Under the pieces are notes generated by a model. It was not told the origin of the DNA, made no database searches, and saw nothing but the letters and a program-made list of their open reading frames with translations. A program made the position numbers and the translations under genes. Positions 33,503 through 48,500 of a stretch of DNA of 64,000 nucleotides are shown here, piece after piece. The DNA comes from Owenia fusiformis (Eukaryota; Annelida; Polychaeta; Sabellida; Oweniidae): contig CAIIXF020000002.1 of NCBI GenBank assembly GCA_903813345.2, forward strand, positions 16,064,467 through 16,128,466, given 5' to 3'. Position 1 is the first letter of the stretch, and every line of letters starts with the position of its first letter.

Positions 33503-36500
33503 CTAAATTGTAAGACACATGAAATAGTTTTTCATTTTGAATTTGATATGGTTGGCGGTTTGTATTTTAATCAGCCAAGAGATTTTAATCCCGATGGAGC
33601 TTTCAATATGGAACAGCGTTCTCCAATGCTTCAATTTACACGTTAAAGCTGATGAGGAATTACAAGACAAAGAATACTTACTGCTTCGTCGATCTGTCGT
33701 TTATATGACTTGATTTTAATTTGTAGAGTGCTGACAAGGTCTTGGAGTTCTTGGACTGTTCTACGGTCATCCTCAGCAGTGGTTCGGAATTCAACCAGCT
33801 GGCGTTCCAATTTACGGTTGGCAGCTGAGAATTCACGAGCCTTGCGTCCTTCAACCTCGAGTTCGGATTCGACATCACGGAGCTGCAAGAAGACACCAAG
33901 CAAACATGGTGAGAATAAGTGTGCATGTGCGGGGGGGGGGGTTAAATGCTCAAATGTAATAGTAAATGCTTTGTCTTCTATGACTTCAACATGTAATTTA
34001 ACGATTTCTGTATGAATGGAATGGCCCAAGGCCTTATGATTTTAGACTTAATGGTTCCTCAATGGTTGGGATAGACATTGTTCTTTTGAACGTTAGACCA
34101 TTGTATGGGATGTTGGATTTTGCTTCCTTATGACAGAGTTGTGCAATTGTTTCCTTTTCTGTATAGATCTTTTCCCCAGTTAGCACTTGTGGTTACACGT
34201 ACTTATGCATCAATATACAGTAGGCTTACTCTGAATTCACCTTACAAACAATTTTTCATGCGTCCATTACAATTAATATTACCAGACTTTGAACTTATTT
34301 AATGTAATTTTAAAAGTGTGGCCTTGATTCGTTTATACTATATACGAATATTCAAGTATGACTTACTCTGGCCTGCAATTTAGCGACGAGTCTCTTGCCT
34401 TCCCTTGTTGCGAATGCTTCGGCTTCTTCCAATTTCACAGTGATCTCACGGATTTCAATCTCGAGACTTTTGCGGAGAGATTCGGCGTTCTTGTAGTTGT
34501 TCTCGGCCTGGCTGAGTTCCTCTGACACACGATGGACTTCATTCTGCAGACGGTTAGCTCTGCAAAGAATGAATATATGTTTCATGGTTAATCGGAAACA
34601 CTAAGTGAACTAGATAAAGGCACGTTTGACGATATTAACATGTACAGACACTGTATACTTATCATGAAATAGTTTTTAGTACGCACCTATCCTCGGAGCC
34701 TCTGAAGTTGTTGATGGCGTCATCAAGATCAGCCTGCATTCCTTGGATATCAGCCTCCATTCTCCTCTTGTCGTTGGTCAATGATGTCACCTGGATGGTC
34801 AATTCACTTACGCGTTGGCTTGCGTCGGCAAGTTCATTTTCTGCGTTCTTGCGAGAACGCTCGGATGTCTCCAGGAGTGACCTAGTGTCCTCAATTTCAA
34901 CCTTCAGGGCGACTATCTTCCTCTCGGCCACTGACAGTGCAGCAGATGCTTGTTCGTATTGGGAGGTCCTGTCAGCAAGTTGGATCTCCAGTTCCTAAAA
35001 TGAATAGCGCTAATAGAGGTTGCCGCATGCGTATAGTAATGAATATGTGAAACACATGACAGTTGCCATATTCTTGAATGTAAAAATTGGACGACAAGCA
35101 TACAGACAGACATTACTGCTAAGGATAGAGATGACAGTATGAACAAAAGCAAAGAAATGGCTCTAAATTACTAGAAACTTGGAAAAGGATGCGCATGCTA
35201 GGACAACGTATTGACTATGCCCCCTCCCTATTCTTTGCTTCAATCAACATCCCTCCCCCAACTATCGCATCATGTTCGTCAATAATGTAGTCATCTACAC
35301 GATAGCTTGTTGGTTTTTAATCTCCAACTAACAAGCTACATACCAAGTAGTAATACATTACTATTGATGTAAAAATCCTAATTATTGCAAATGTTGAATG
35401 TGAAGTTGAGAAAGCGATGTTATTTGAAGTAGAGCTTAGTGGTGAATGTCTGAAAGAGCACAGTGCATCCGTTGATAAAACTATAAAGCTATACCCTTGG
35501 GTCCTCATATAGACATTTAAGAACTAAGGAACAAAGAGAAGATAGGATTCGGGGTACACGTAATGTTATTGTTCATAAATCACATGTTAATATTCTCTGA
35601 AGTGAGCAATTCATATCACGTTTCACACAGAAGAATCAAACTCAAAAAGAATACAGTTTTTATTAGATTGACTGTCATGCCAAAGAATAGAAGAATATAA
35701 GGATAGAGATAGAAACTGCACTATGCATGTGACAATCACAAAGGGACACACATATACAGTTGGTGACGTTGACATATGAGGACCCAAGGTAATGTTTGCA
35801 TGATGAGTCATAATGTTTCCATGTAGGGTCAGGTCAAGATAAACGAAACAATTCCGTGATATGTCATTGAGAATATCTGTAATAAACTATAAAGCAACAT
35901 GGTTAGTGCGTATTGTCTTCTAATTTCATAATGGCCGAATGATTGATGTCATTTCTGTTGCTTATTAGTAAATGTACAGTGCTGATGACATAAGCAGAAA
36001 GTAACGTGAAATCTTACACTGATCCTGACGTTAAGAACTTTGATATCTTTGACATATCCGGCGTTCTGTTTGACGACAATGTCCAACTGTGCCTCAAGTT
36101 CACGGATGTCTCCTTCCAGTTTCTTCTTGATTCTGATGATCTCAGATTTGTATTTAGATTCAATTTCAACAATGGTTCTGTTGAGTTCTTCGATGGTTCT
36201 TGCGGTATTTCGTCTGAAATCAAATAACACGCGACAATGAGTGCAAGTAAAACCGACAATGTCATCAATAGATTTCGCAAAAAGTTAATAGACAATTTCA
36301 CGTACATATTATAACACAAATTAAATGTTATTTATAGTATACCGGATGTTTTCAATTTCTTCATCCTTTTGGCGTAGTCTAGCTTCAAAGTCAGACTTGG
36401 CTTTTGCGAGTTCAGCTTGGGCAGCTTGAGCACGGAGGTCAGCATCTCTGGCAGCATCTTCAGCGTCGCGGAGCTGAGAGGTGAGGGATGCAACGTCGTT

Positions 36501-39500
36501 CTCAAGCTGTATTCTAAGAGCTGACAGATCATTGACTTGTCTGTTAAGATCCTTAATGTTGCTATTTGCCTCGCGAAGTTGGTCCGAAAGTCCTTTGTTT
36601 TCTCTGGCCAATGCGTCGTACTTGTCGCCAAGATCAGCTAGAGTTGCCTTAAGTTGAACAACGGTCTGTTGTAGGTTTTTGTTCTCGTTGAGGGCAGCGT
36701 TCAGCTCGCTCTGGAGGTCATCATTGCGTTTCTGGAGCTCAGCGTTGTTACGTTCAGCTGTCTTCAGTCTTCCTGCCAAATCTTGGACAGCGGCGTTGGC
36801 GCCGTCCAGTTCAACTGTTAGTTCTCTTACTTCGATGGACAGTTTGTTTTTGGTTTTCTCCAAGCTGCTGTTCTTGGTTCGAAGTGCGTCATTTTCGCTT
36901 TCTAGTTCGGTAATGCGGCTTGTCAAACGGCGTCTGAAAACATCAAGTTAAGATTTGTTATAATAAATTAAGGGTTAAGCTCTGAAGTCAGTGCATTATG
37001 GACTGATTATCATTCCTCCAAGGTGCTGTTTCATTACTCCTTACTTTCATTAGGTGTTTTTGCACGAGATTCGCAAAATCGAGTGCTAAGTTTAGGAAAC
37101 ATCGTCCGAGTTGACACATTGCGAAATATCCTGCTATACGAAATCACCAAAAAACACATTTCAATGAAACTTTCTGTAATGGTCAAGTTGGCATCAATTG
37201 TAATCTGTATGGTCAAGATATCACCTTGACAACCATTCAATGACCCTGGGTTTGTTGGGTTACTAGTATATATGCACGCAGTCAAATGAAACAGTGTGTT
37301 CGGATTGGATAGAATCGGACACACCTTGCCCAGCTATGTGTGAATGCATGGTAACGAATGGGAACAAGAATTGTCGCCTAGTATGCGAAGGCACAAAATT
37401 CCTACAAATCTTGACTAACCTTAATTCTTCAAACTCTTCGGTCTTGGCAAGTAAGTCTTTATCGTAACGAGATTTAAGACTTCCGAGGTCGCTCTGGAGC
37501 TTGCTGTTTTGTGCACGGAGTTGGGAGTTAGCCTCGCTCTCGTCTTCATATTTGCCAGCAAGGTTGTCGAAGTCGTTTTGAAGGCCGGCAAGCTGTATCT
37601 GGAGGTTGTTCCTTGTCCTCACTTCTTCATCCAGGGATCTCTTTGTGTCTTCCAGTTGGGAAGTCAGTGTGAGTTTCAGTTTGCTGAGTTGGGCAACGCT
37701 ACTGTCCAAGTCCTGAAGCTGCCTCTGGAGTTCGAAGTTCTCTTGGGTGAGGCGGGCTTTGGAGTTGCTCAGGTCGTTGTTTTGGCGGGTGAGGTCGTCA
37801 ACTTGGGCCTTCAGTCTTGCCAGCGCTGCCTCTAGGCCATCCAACTTGCTCTCCGCAGATTGCTATGACAGCAAAACAGATTTAATGAGGCACATAATGT
37901 ACTTAACACTGTCTTGTTTAAATACAGAACCGATCATATACATTAACTGTATTTTGTAAAGGATCAGAACGAATTTTCACAATATTCAAAGAAAATAAAC
38001 GAATAGAGCTGGTACCTTAGCTTTTAATGCGCCATCAAGTTGGGAGGAGAGGCCATCGATCTCCAACAGAAGTGAATGCTTTTCTTTCTCGGTCCTGTAA
38101 AAAGAATTATTTGTCTTACTCATCACCATTATTTAACTGAACTTGTCTAATATAAGTTTCAATCACTGGGTTTGCCAATTGATATCAGTCGAACATGTTA
38201 AAACAATAAACAGATTGTGGTCATGCGTTGCCCCATAAAATTAAAATATTTTGGTAAGTTATTAGAATTCAATCCGATCTACTTTATAGAACCCTGAGTC
38301 AAGAAATAAAAATATATACGGGGCTCTCTTTAGATACTGGAGACGTTCACTCTTCACAAAGGGACTTACTTAGAATGTTCATTAATTGTGAATTGATTTA
38401 AACCTGGTTCTTACCAACACTGGAGTTCAAATTAGATTTTGCATCATTCAAAATATGAATTAGGAATTCAAACATTTATGGATGTACATACTACTACGAC
38501 TACTACTACAACATGCAGGAATCAAAAGTGGCAAGCGTTGCAATCGCATTCATAATATCTTTCTGTTGGGCATTGGTCACTTTGGATGCTAGTAGAATCC
38601 TTCTGGCCAGCATGATAACTGTATGCAATTTTTGATAGGTGTTGGGCACTATAACTATTCTATTTACGATAACTATTGGACGCTATGTGCTATTTTTGAT
38701 AGCTAATGGACATTTATGCTAATTTTGATAGCTATTGGGCGCAATAGGCCTATACTATTTTTGATAGCTATTGGACGCTATATAGTATTTTCGATAGCAA
38801 TTGGTCGCTACTATTTATGTTAACTATTGGTCACTATATGAGATTTTTGATAGCTATTGGACGCTATATACTATCTGTTAGTTTGGGTGCTCTGTGCTAT
38901 TTTGGACGGTGATACTCTATAGGGGGACAGTTCTTAATATTTGTCTGAGACAGTTGTGGGTTAGTGTGGCCTCGTAGATCTCTGGAGAAAGCTAGCTTTT
39001 TGACAATTTAAGATCGTGATCCAAGACCACAACATCAGCACTTGCTACTAATAAGATACAGCACTACTAGATAGATAAATAGAATGATATTTCCTTTCTT
39101 ACTTGTTCTTTGACCTAGATGTATGTTCTAACTGATCATTTAAGTCAGCAACTGTGTCATTATAACGTTTACGGAGACTAGACTCTGTGGCCTCACTGTT
39201 GGCTTGTAATGCATCGTATTGTTTTTTCACTTTCTGAAGTTCTTGTTCTTTTTTTCTGTTATTCTCTGACTGAAAAACCAGGGCTTGTTAGTGAATGGCA
39301 CAACTGACAAACAACACAAGCACACTTTATGGACTGTTAGACGGGGGCACTGTGGGTATTACCCAAGTTGTGTGTCTTTGTTGGACGCCGTTTGAACATC
39401 CTGGTGTGGGCATTAGTACAAAACACACAATTATGAAATCATGGGATAATGTGAGTACGAGTGAAAACACTCAGTATAAGAAATATTTGTCTGTTATTCT

Positions 39501-42500
39501 GAAATACAAAATTATGTTAGTTTTAATAATCCAGTATTTAATAACACGATATAGTAGTTAACGGTGATGTTTGCAGGGTTACGTACGCTGAAAGAGTGTT
39601 TTTATATGAAAGATAAAACAAGACTTGAGAGATAAAATCAGACTTGAGCGATTTGACCTATACAGTATACTCATATTCGCACACTGTCTTGTACAACCTA
39701 TTATTAAACAGAGGTACATCATCATGCATGGGGTTTCTTTCAGGTCCAAGAATTATAACCAATAAAAACTTGACCAAAGTCAGATTTTATCTCTTAACAT
39801 TTTGCTGAACAACAAGCATATGGTGGGTAAAAACGTTCAGTAACACACAGCACACATTTTGTGTATTAACACCAACCGAACCAACATACTTGGATTTGCT
39901 TTTTGATATTAATTCTAGTTGGTCATTTAATTCGATGACAGCGTCATTGTGTCGTTTACGGAGTGAAGCTTCATTTTGTTCTGATTGGACACTGATAAGT
40001 TCATAGTCTTTTCTGATTTTAATAAGTTCGGCATCGCGTTTTCTGTTAACTTCAGCCTGCAATATATATACTAAATTATAAACACATAATCATAAATGAT
40101 TGGAAAGTATGCCCAGCAAAAAATCAAGACATATTTACTATTTAGTACATACTAGTATATTTCTCTCTATTTATGCATCCGCTCTGCTAGAGAAGTCAAT
40201 AAATTGAAACTGAAATGTATAAAAAATATTTGTGCATCAAAAATAAATTTCCTAATATTTATCTTAAATAGATGGCAACACCAGGCATCAGCTTTGTCAG
40301 TACCAGTGAGTGGTGTTCAGTATCATGAACGATGTGAGACTTCATTTCAACATCGGATATAGGATTCTGTTAGGCATCAACAGAGTGCTGTTTCTAGACT
40401 TGGAAAGCAGAAAGTTGATAAGCAAAAACAAGTCCGGTGATAACGCAATCTAAATATAACATAAACCACTTTTCCATCTTTGCAAAACAATTACAACATC
40501 TGACGTCATTACCCACATTCTTTGGTGTTTTTGTTTCCATAGTAACCACAAGAGGATTCTACCAGAAGGATTTGAGGGGTCATTTTGACATTTCAGTGAA
40601 ATTCGTTTACGCCTTTAACCAGTTATCATTTCACCAATATGGGGGTTGTATTAATTGCTGTTGTTGTAGCTGGTGATGATGAAGCCATATGATGCCACAG
40701 TCAAGTAGCTATATACACGGGGAAAGCAGACCCGATGATACCTTGAGCTTGCGCGGCGATCATGGCTGTGTCATGGGGCTTGGTGAGCTCAGTAGTATGT
40801 TCAGCTCGACGTGGATCCTAAAATGCTCACGGTATCATCGTGTCTACTTTACCCTATTACTATATATATCGTTTTCCAAAAATAATCCTCTCGGAAAGGT
40901 AATGACCCAATTGAAACTATCCATAGGGTTTGGTCTCGCATCTATATGAAATATATGCCTAATCATAGAAAATCATAAAATTATGAAATCATAAAATTTC
41001 AAATGTTAGTATCTGACATGTACTCATGTTGAAAATTAAACTTATCGTAAAATTGTGAATTATTGCGTCCCTTGTTTGAATTAAAGGAGTATGTTACAAC
41101 TTCCTGTGAGTAATTTGGTCAAACGACATGAAAATGAAAGGCAGGGAGAACGATTTGTTCTTGAAATGCACACGCTGTGTTTTCATTGAAATGCATATTC
41201 TAATTTTCTTGAAATTAACGCTCGATTTCAAGAAAATGATATTCCAATTTTTTCGGCTAAATAAAGTTCAGGCATTTATACTGTTGTTTAGATGGCCATC
41301 AACTTTGCTTCAATGATTCCAAAGAATTGCTAATAGGAAACATAACTCCGAAGAAATCATTATGGAAAACATCATCGCTGAGTTCGCTTTACAAATTACC
41401 ATAAAAGTGAATGTTATCAGTACAATTTTTGTTTGCAAATAAGTGGGCACTTAAACTATTTAGGTTTGCTCTATTTTTGTTATTTCGAAACCATCAGTAT
41501 CGGAGCAGTGACGGTTCAATGCCAAGACTGTTATCTGGAATATTTAGATTCATTTTATGTTAGTATACGGAAAGGACCTATAGATGCGTCCTCTTCGATT
41601 CTGCTGCGGTTCATTCCCATTCCGTGCTATAATATAATATAACATGATATGATTATAAATATAACATAATATTATATAATATAATGTAATGTAATAATAA
41701 AACACAATAAAATACGATTTTATAATATATTAGAACATTTTATGAATTATGTGATACTTTGATTTATGTTTTATATTATAAAACTAAGTGACTTCAATTT
41801 CTGTGGAAGTTCATTTTTCAAAACTATTTTTTGTGCGTCTAATGGGGACACTAACCTGTGCTGTTTGGAGACCATCGACCTCCTCGAGGCGAGACTCGAG
41901 TGTCTCCAAGTGGAAGGTGACTTCTGTGTAATTTTTCTCTGCCTGTAAAGGAAGAAATCCAGAAATGTTTATTGCGTGTGCTCATCCATATCCACGTTAA
42001 GAGCTATTAAAATAGGTATTGTCATTTTCACATGTGAATCTTAATTAATTAATGTGTCGTGTACTGTCAAGTAAAAACATAATTAATTGTGACCTACCCT
42101 GATACGTGCTTCTCTTTCAGCATCCAACGCATCTTCTAATTCACGGATTCTGGCCTAAAAGAAGAAAATGTGGAATTTAAATTCACAATATAAATATATT
42201 AATAATATATAATGTTTATTGGCCCATTGAAAACATACACACACATACTTTATAGTCAGCATAAGGTAAAGCAATGCTGTTTTAACACTACCACATTCAA
42301 ATACATAAGAGACGTATATGTATAAGGTACGGCACAGACGATATAAGTTACATCCAACGTACTGTATACGTGCATAAAAAAATCACATCAAAGTTTGGGA
42401 CTTTGGAGTTTGGGAAAACATATTATCTCATTTCAATTATGATTTCTAGCCAGAGCCAATTTGATTAGAACGCCTTAATTAACTTAGTATATACAGAATA

Positions 42501-45500
42501 TATTTCCCAGGTGCTGATTCTTACATTAGCAAAAATGTACTACAGAATCGAAAGACCCTTCACCATTTGTACCTTTACTTTAAATTCGTTTTAATCGCCT
42601 GCCCATGAAATCTTGATTTACAGATAAATGCAAAAATACATTTAAGATTGCTTAACTTCTACCTCTTGTTTTGAATGTTACAAAAGAACATATGGTTCGA
42701 AAATGAAAGGAAAGTCAGATGCCAATATCTGCCTCTCTGCTTGGAAGCTAAGGTTATCACTAGATAAGTTCACCTCACTTATCTTGCCATTTAGTCTACT
42801 TGTTAGATCCATGGTGTACTATAAGGCTCCATATTGGGCCTGCTTATATTTTAGGAGACTAATTAAAACCTGCCAGTTCTTATACCCTCTCACCTTGATG
42901 TATTATTGCGTGGATAGGATGTATTGGCTGTTCCCCTAAGAAGTGGTAAGGTATGCCTTAAACTGAGATGTACACCAGAGTAAAAATAGAACGAGTTGAA
43001 GCAATGTTTAACGTCTGGAAAGATAGGAGTGGGATAAGCCTAAAAGTTTACCACAGGTATTTGTATATGGCTGATTCACAGGCAGTGCTAGAGAAGTTCA
43101 TACATCCATGTCTAAATCAACGCTTTTTAACGCACTGTATAGATATATATAGAGGGTAATGCAGACACAACAAGAACGAAATACCATTCCACCTGGTAAA
43201 ACCTTTCGTGTAACATTGTTTGCATTTTTATTTTTGCAACATTCAGACAATGTTCCACTTGCTTCCCAGTGGCCCAAACGCATGCCACAAACCCAAAGCG
43301 AGTTCACATAATCTATATTTAATATTAGCTACAGATGAAAAGATCAAGAAGATGATACACATATAACCAGACCAAACACAAAATTTTATATTTTTTTCGA
43401 AAACATGCTGAAAATAGTACACTTCTAGCTTAGTACCCATCGGATAAATACAGAATAAAATGATTTTTCATTTCAGATATGTAGAAAATAGCTAGAATGA
43501 GGTACAAATATAAGAGATCTAAAACGATAGACCGTGTGACAAAATTTGATCAAGTTAGTGGTTTAATTAATGAATGGCATAATACCAAAAAATATTACCT
43601 TCTAGTAAATTATAAATTGTAATCAAGAAGGGGCTTAGTTCATTGGTATATCTTCATTTACCCTTTATTTATTACCAGTAAAGGTAATATACAAAAAACT
43701 CAGCATTGACCATTTTGATATTGTATAATGGAAATGGAATTGGATTCATAGATTCATTGGTGTTGTGTTTTTGATGTGTGGGTTTCATGCATCGCTCAAC
43801 ATTGCCAAGTAGCATGTTCAGCCTGTCCCGATTTTACAAACCGGCACTCGGTGTTTCTAATTTTGGAAACTACAAGATGCATATCATTATGCGTAATTAT
43901 ACTGATCTCGGCCTTGGTCCAGTCCTATAACATATAGATGTTCACATACCTTCATACCAATAACATAAATCAAGAGTTCAAATTTATCTAGTTCCTGGAA
44001 AGTATAATGTGAAGAATGCATGATGAAGGCCTAATACATGAAATCTTTCAATAAGCGATAGCTCCATATTACCGTGTCCTGGGGTAACCTTGGCCTCACA
44101 GACCCGGGCACCTGTATGTATTTTAGTCCACTTTACTCAGTAGACGATTCGCTTCTCCAAACTATACTAGAATAACGAATTTTGATAGACAGTTAAAGAT
44201 GAGATAAAGATGAGTTTAGGTTGTTTCTTCTAATGATGCATTTCGTCGTATTTCGTTAAATTGTGTCACTAGTAACTGTTGCTAAACATCTCGTTCTGAT
44301 CATTGGATTTAGATCAACAGAAAATGGTCATTATTCATTTTGCCTGTTTATTTGTATATGCACATTTTACTGATAAAGGTGAAATAATAGTAAGAACACT
44401 ATATGTGAAATGAAAATTCCCCCGACCCAGTTGGATGACCTCTCAAACAACAAAAGGACCATTTGATTATTGTTTTGAAATGTATAGCTCCAATTTGAGA
44501 CAAAATTAATGAGCGACAAATTAGACTTCACACCGACACCGACAAATCTGACAAGGTGATTCCTATGAAAACAAGGGCATGCCAACAGCTGATGACCTGG
44601 CATAAAAACAACAGTAATAAGCGTCCCATTAGTCCAAGAAGATTATCCCATTAGTACAAGAGGAACACCAAGTAGTCCAAAGACTGTCAGTTGAGGTCAG
44701 CTTTATAGCAACATTTCACGGCCAATGGGGGAAGGCTCGTCGGAATGAGCTATAGGGCTAGATATGGGTATCCCAGACCCCCACCCGAACATTTTTGGGA
44801 ACACTTTTTAAGAGGGCCACTTATTAAGCTTAAAAGAAAAACCCTCTCCTCTCATATCCGCAAGTAGGAAATATATCGCTGTGAAAGACATTCCAAAAGA
44901 AATACAGTATAACCATTTTCAGTGTTGTTTTCTTGATAAGAATGTTTCTTGAAATATGCACTTGACTCACGCCTTGTCTAAACACTGACACACGTCACTA
45001 TCAAATAAGCTGTTGCTTGCTCTGTGCGAGGCGCTGGTATCATGGTATGTGACATTGCCACCCAGTCGACACCTTCTAGTAACAATCAATGAAGAAATAT
45101 ATATACACAGGGGTCAAAAGAGGAAAGACCCGATGATATTACCACTGCAAGAAACGAAATATATAAGAGCACAATCAGTCATATGGAAAGCATATTCTAA
45201 ACAAATTAAAACAATTGTTTAAGACCCCCTCTCCGAACCTTGGCCGCCCTACCATCCAGGGCGTTTTCAGGAAGTAAATGTTGAAATAATCCAAATGTCG
45301 ATGTTTGGCAATCAACCATGTTATCATGACACGGTTTACATTGCTAATATCATCATCATATTTATTTATGATTTTTGCTTTATTAAGTTTAATCAATCAA
45401 AATAAACGACACAATCAAGTTGGTTGTAAATCACTGGGGAGTATCGTGATGCAACAACACCGTGTTGTTGCATCAAGATGGCCAGACTTCCGGTGATAGA

Positions 45501-48500
45501 TTTTCGTACGATATTTTGTGTCCCCAATTAAACCCATTTCTAGGACGAGTTGCTCAATAACCATACACGTACAGTTAGCGCACGATCTATATTTAAAGAA
45601 ACTGTCATTAGTATACATATACCATCACCAAGAAGCAATAAGTTCACGGTTTTAGTTCCTCACTATTGATGCAACAACACCAAACCGAAGATGCAACAAC
45701 ACTCCTCTAGATTTGAGCAATGATGCAGCAACACCAATTAATAGTATAATTTCAGAAGACCATCTCGAGAGGAACAGATTTTTAAATGCTACTATTGCAA
45801 TACCGTTACCAATTAGCCTACCCATATTTGCGTTCTTTTCAAGGCATTCAAAATACACGTCCTGCGGGCGAAGATCTTTATATGTATTTTCAAAAATTTA
45901 TACTTTTACATATTATAATGTACTGGACGTTATTCTATAACATAGTTCAATCGCCTTTAACATGGCAAGCTTTAGTAACCCAATCTATTTTCATAAACCA
46001 CTGTTCCATAGCTTGATGACCCTGACTCCAGTTAGTATCATTCAAAATGGTGGACAAATATCTTTCGTTCTCGGTAAACATGATGAGCTATTGAATATTA
46101 TCATGATATTATCTGTCATCCTTCTGTGGAACAGTGATAAACTAGTAGATGTACGTTACCACTGTTTATCAAATTATAACTAAAACAGTTTAACTGTGAC
46201 ATTCGTGAGCTTATGTTAATGGGATGATTGCTTCATCTATGATATAATATGACATGATTCTTTATTTCCTACAATTTGGAGAGCCAACGTGTAAAAACGT
46301 CTAATTTACTTTATTAGAGAGGCCGTTTAGTTACACGTTTAATAATATAATGGAAATCTTGCACGACGCACGTGTAGAATTATTGCTCTCTTTGGATTCC
46401 TTCTCTCCGACTGAGTAAAAAGGTAAACAAAAGTGATAAGATTTAGGGCCCAAAAAGGTAAATTGATAGGGGTACAGTTATTCCAGATATCCCGGGCCCT
46501 CGGGGTATCATATTGTCTCTCGAAATAAAACCAATATTGAATCCCTCTCAGTAAATAACTTTTATATAATAGCATTGTATAACTGCAATATATTAAACCA
46601 ACACTCATCCTATACAACTCTTGAGAACGATGTACAACTCCTGGATAGCGTAAACTCCTGAGCAGCGTATACAACTCTTCAACTTGATATATGACATCAT
46701 ACTTTGGGTGGGATAACAAAAGATATACAATATACAATTGTAGACCCCTCTTGAGGTCAACTTGCAAAATTGTATACCGATACTGTAAACCTTGAAAGTA
46801 CTGTTGATCAAGACCAGAGGTCGAGGACACTTTTGCCAGTTGACCGAAAAGAGAGGTTAACAATTGTTCTGTTAGTCCAAATACTATAATAATTGGACGA
46901 ATATATAATCGAATATCACGTGAACATATTTGATAAGTAAAGGTATCATATTTTAGCAAAAAATCCCCAAACCGTCGAATACTTGTAATTTTTTACACAA
47001 CTTATTTTTTCAAAATTAAAAAAATTTCAACATTAAAAAAACAATTTTTCAAAAATAGGGGTCAACAGTACCTAGTAGTGGTCAACAGTTTACAATTGTT
47101 GACCTCCCCAGAGGCCAACCGGCAAAATTGTATACCGAGACTGTAAACCGAAAAAATACTGTTGACAGAGACCGAAGGTCGAGGTCAACAGTAGTTTCAA
47201 GGTTTACAGTCGAGGTATATGATTTTGACGGTTGATCGAATGGAGAGGTCTACAATTGTTTTGTTAGTCCGAGTAAACTAATAATACACATAAAGACGAC
47301 GATCATCAATCGGCATGGCTTCATTTCACAACCTTTTCTCCGAACCACGTTAGCAATATTTTTTTTAGAAAATATGGAGACAGTGCAAGAAGCTTAACTC
47401 TGTATTTGGCACATCGTTAGTGAATTAATGTTAATTTTAAGTTTCTATTTGTATTTTTGCTATACTTGTCGCCTAGTATAAGTCATTTTCCTCAACATTT
47501 ACAAAATGTCCGTCTTCCATGTTTTTTTGTGACGTCATGAAACTTTTTTTCAGAAGTAGCGGTCAACAGTACCTAGTAGCGGTCAACAGTACATAATTTT
47601 GACCGCTAATCACCCAATCAGAATCGAGTATTTCAGTTGAGGTACTAACAATACATTTTGTTGCCCGCTCATCAACCAATCAGCATTGAGTATTTCAATT
47701 GAGGTACTAACAACACAAAATGACTGATATCTGTTGTCTTTCCAAAATTATATTAGTTATTTGTAAGCAATTTCCATACAGTAAATCAAGGGCATTTAAT
47801 TTAGAAAATGTATAATCTTTATTTTTCAGATACAATATCAATGAGATTGCCTCCCGGGGATTCTGTACTTTATTTAGTTTGCCTTGTATATCCTTTTAAC
47901 TTTGATATAGACAATGAAACCAAACAAAATACGTTTCGTTCATGGACCACTGACTCACGCGTTTTATTCATGTCCCGACCTACACCTGTAAACAGAACAT
48001 AAAACAGTTTCTCTTGTTGTTCAATGATACATTACATTGGCGTTTTTGCATCAGCACATTGGTGTTGTTGCATCATCGATAAGAAACAGAGTGGTGTTGT
48101 TGCATCAATAGTGAGGAATTAAAACCACGAATTTATCGCTTCTTGATGATGCTACGTGTATATCAATGACAGTTTTTTAAAATATAGATCATGTGCTAAC
48201 TGCATGTGTATGATTATTGAGCAACTCGTCCTAGAAATGGGTGTAAATTGGGAAAACAAAACATCGTACGAAAATCTATCACCGGAAGTCTGGCCATCTT
48301 GATGCAACAACACGGTGTTGTTGCATCACGATACCCCCCAGTGTAAATGAAATACATGAACTTTTACTATTGGTTCCTTTCCAAGAATGCAGTAACACCA
48401 TCATTAAACAAATTCCTTCCCATTTCCAGGACTATCACGGCACAGCGAATACATATATTCATCTTTACATGAACTTTGATAATCTTGTTTTTGACGAGTT

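Noticed and set aside
33643-34029. 128-codon minus-strand frame as a separate gene
   Set aside because: It is paramyosin exon 11 with intron read-through on both sides.
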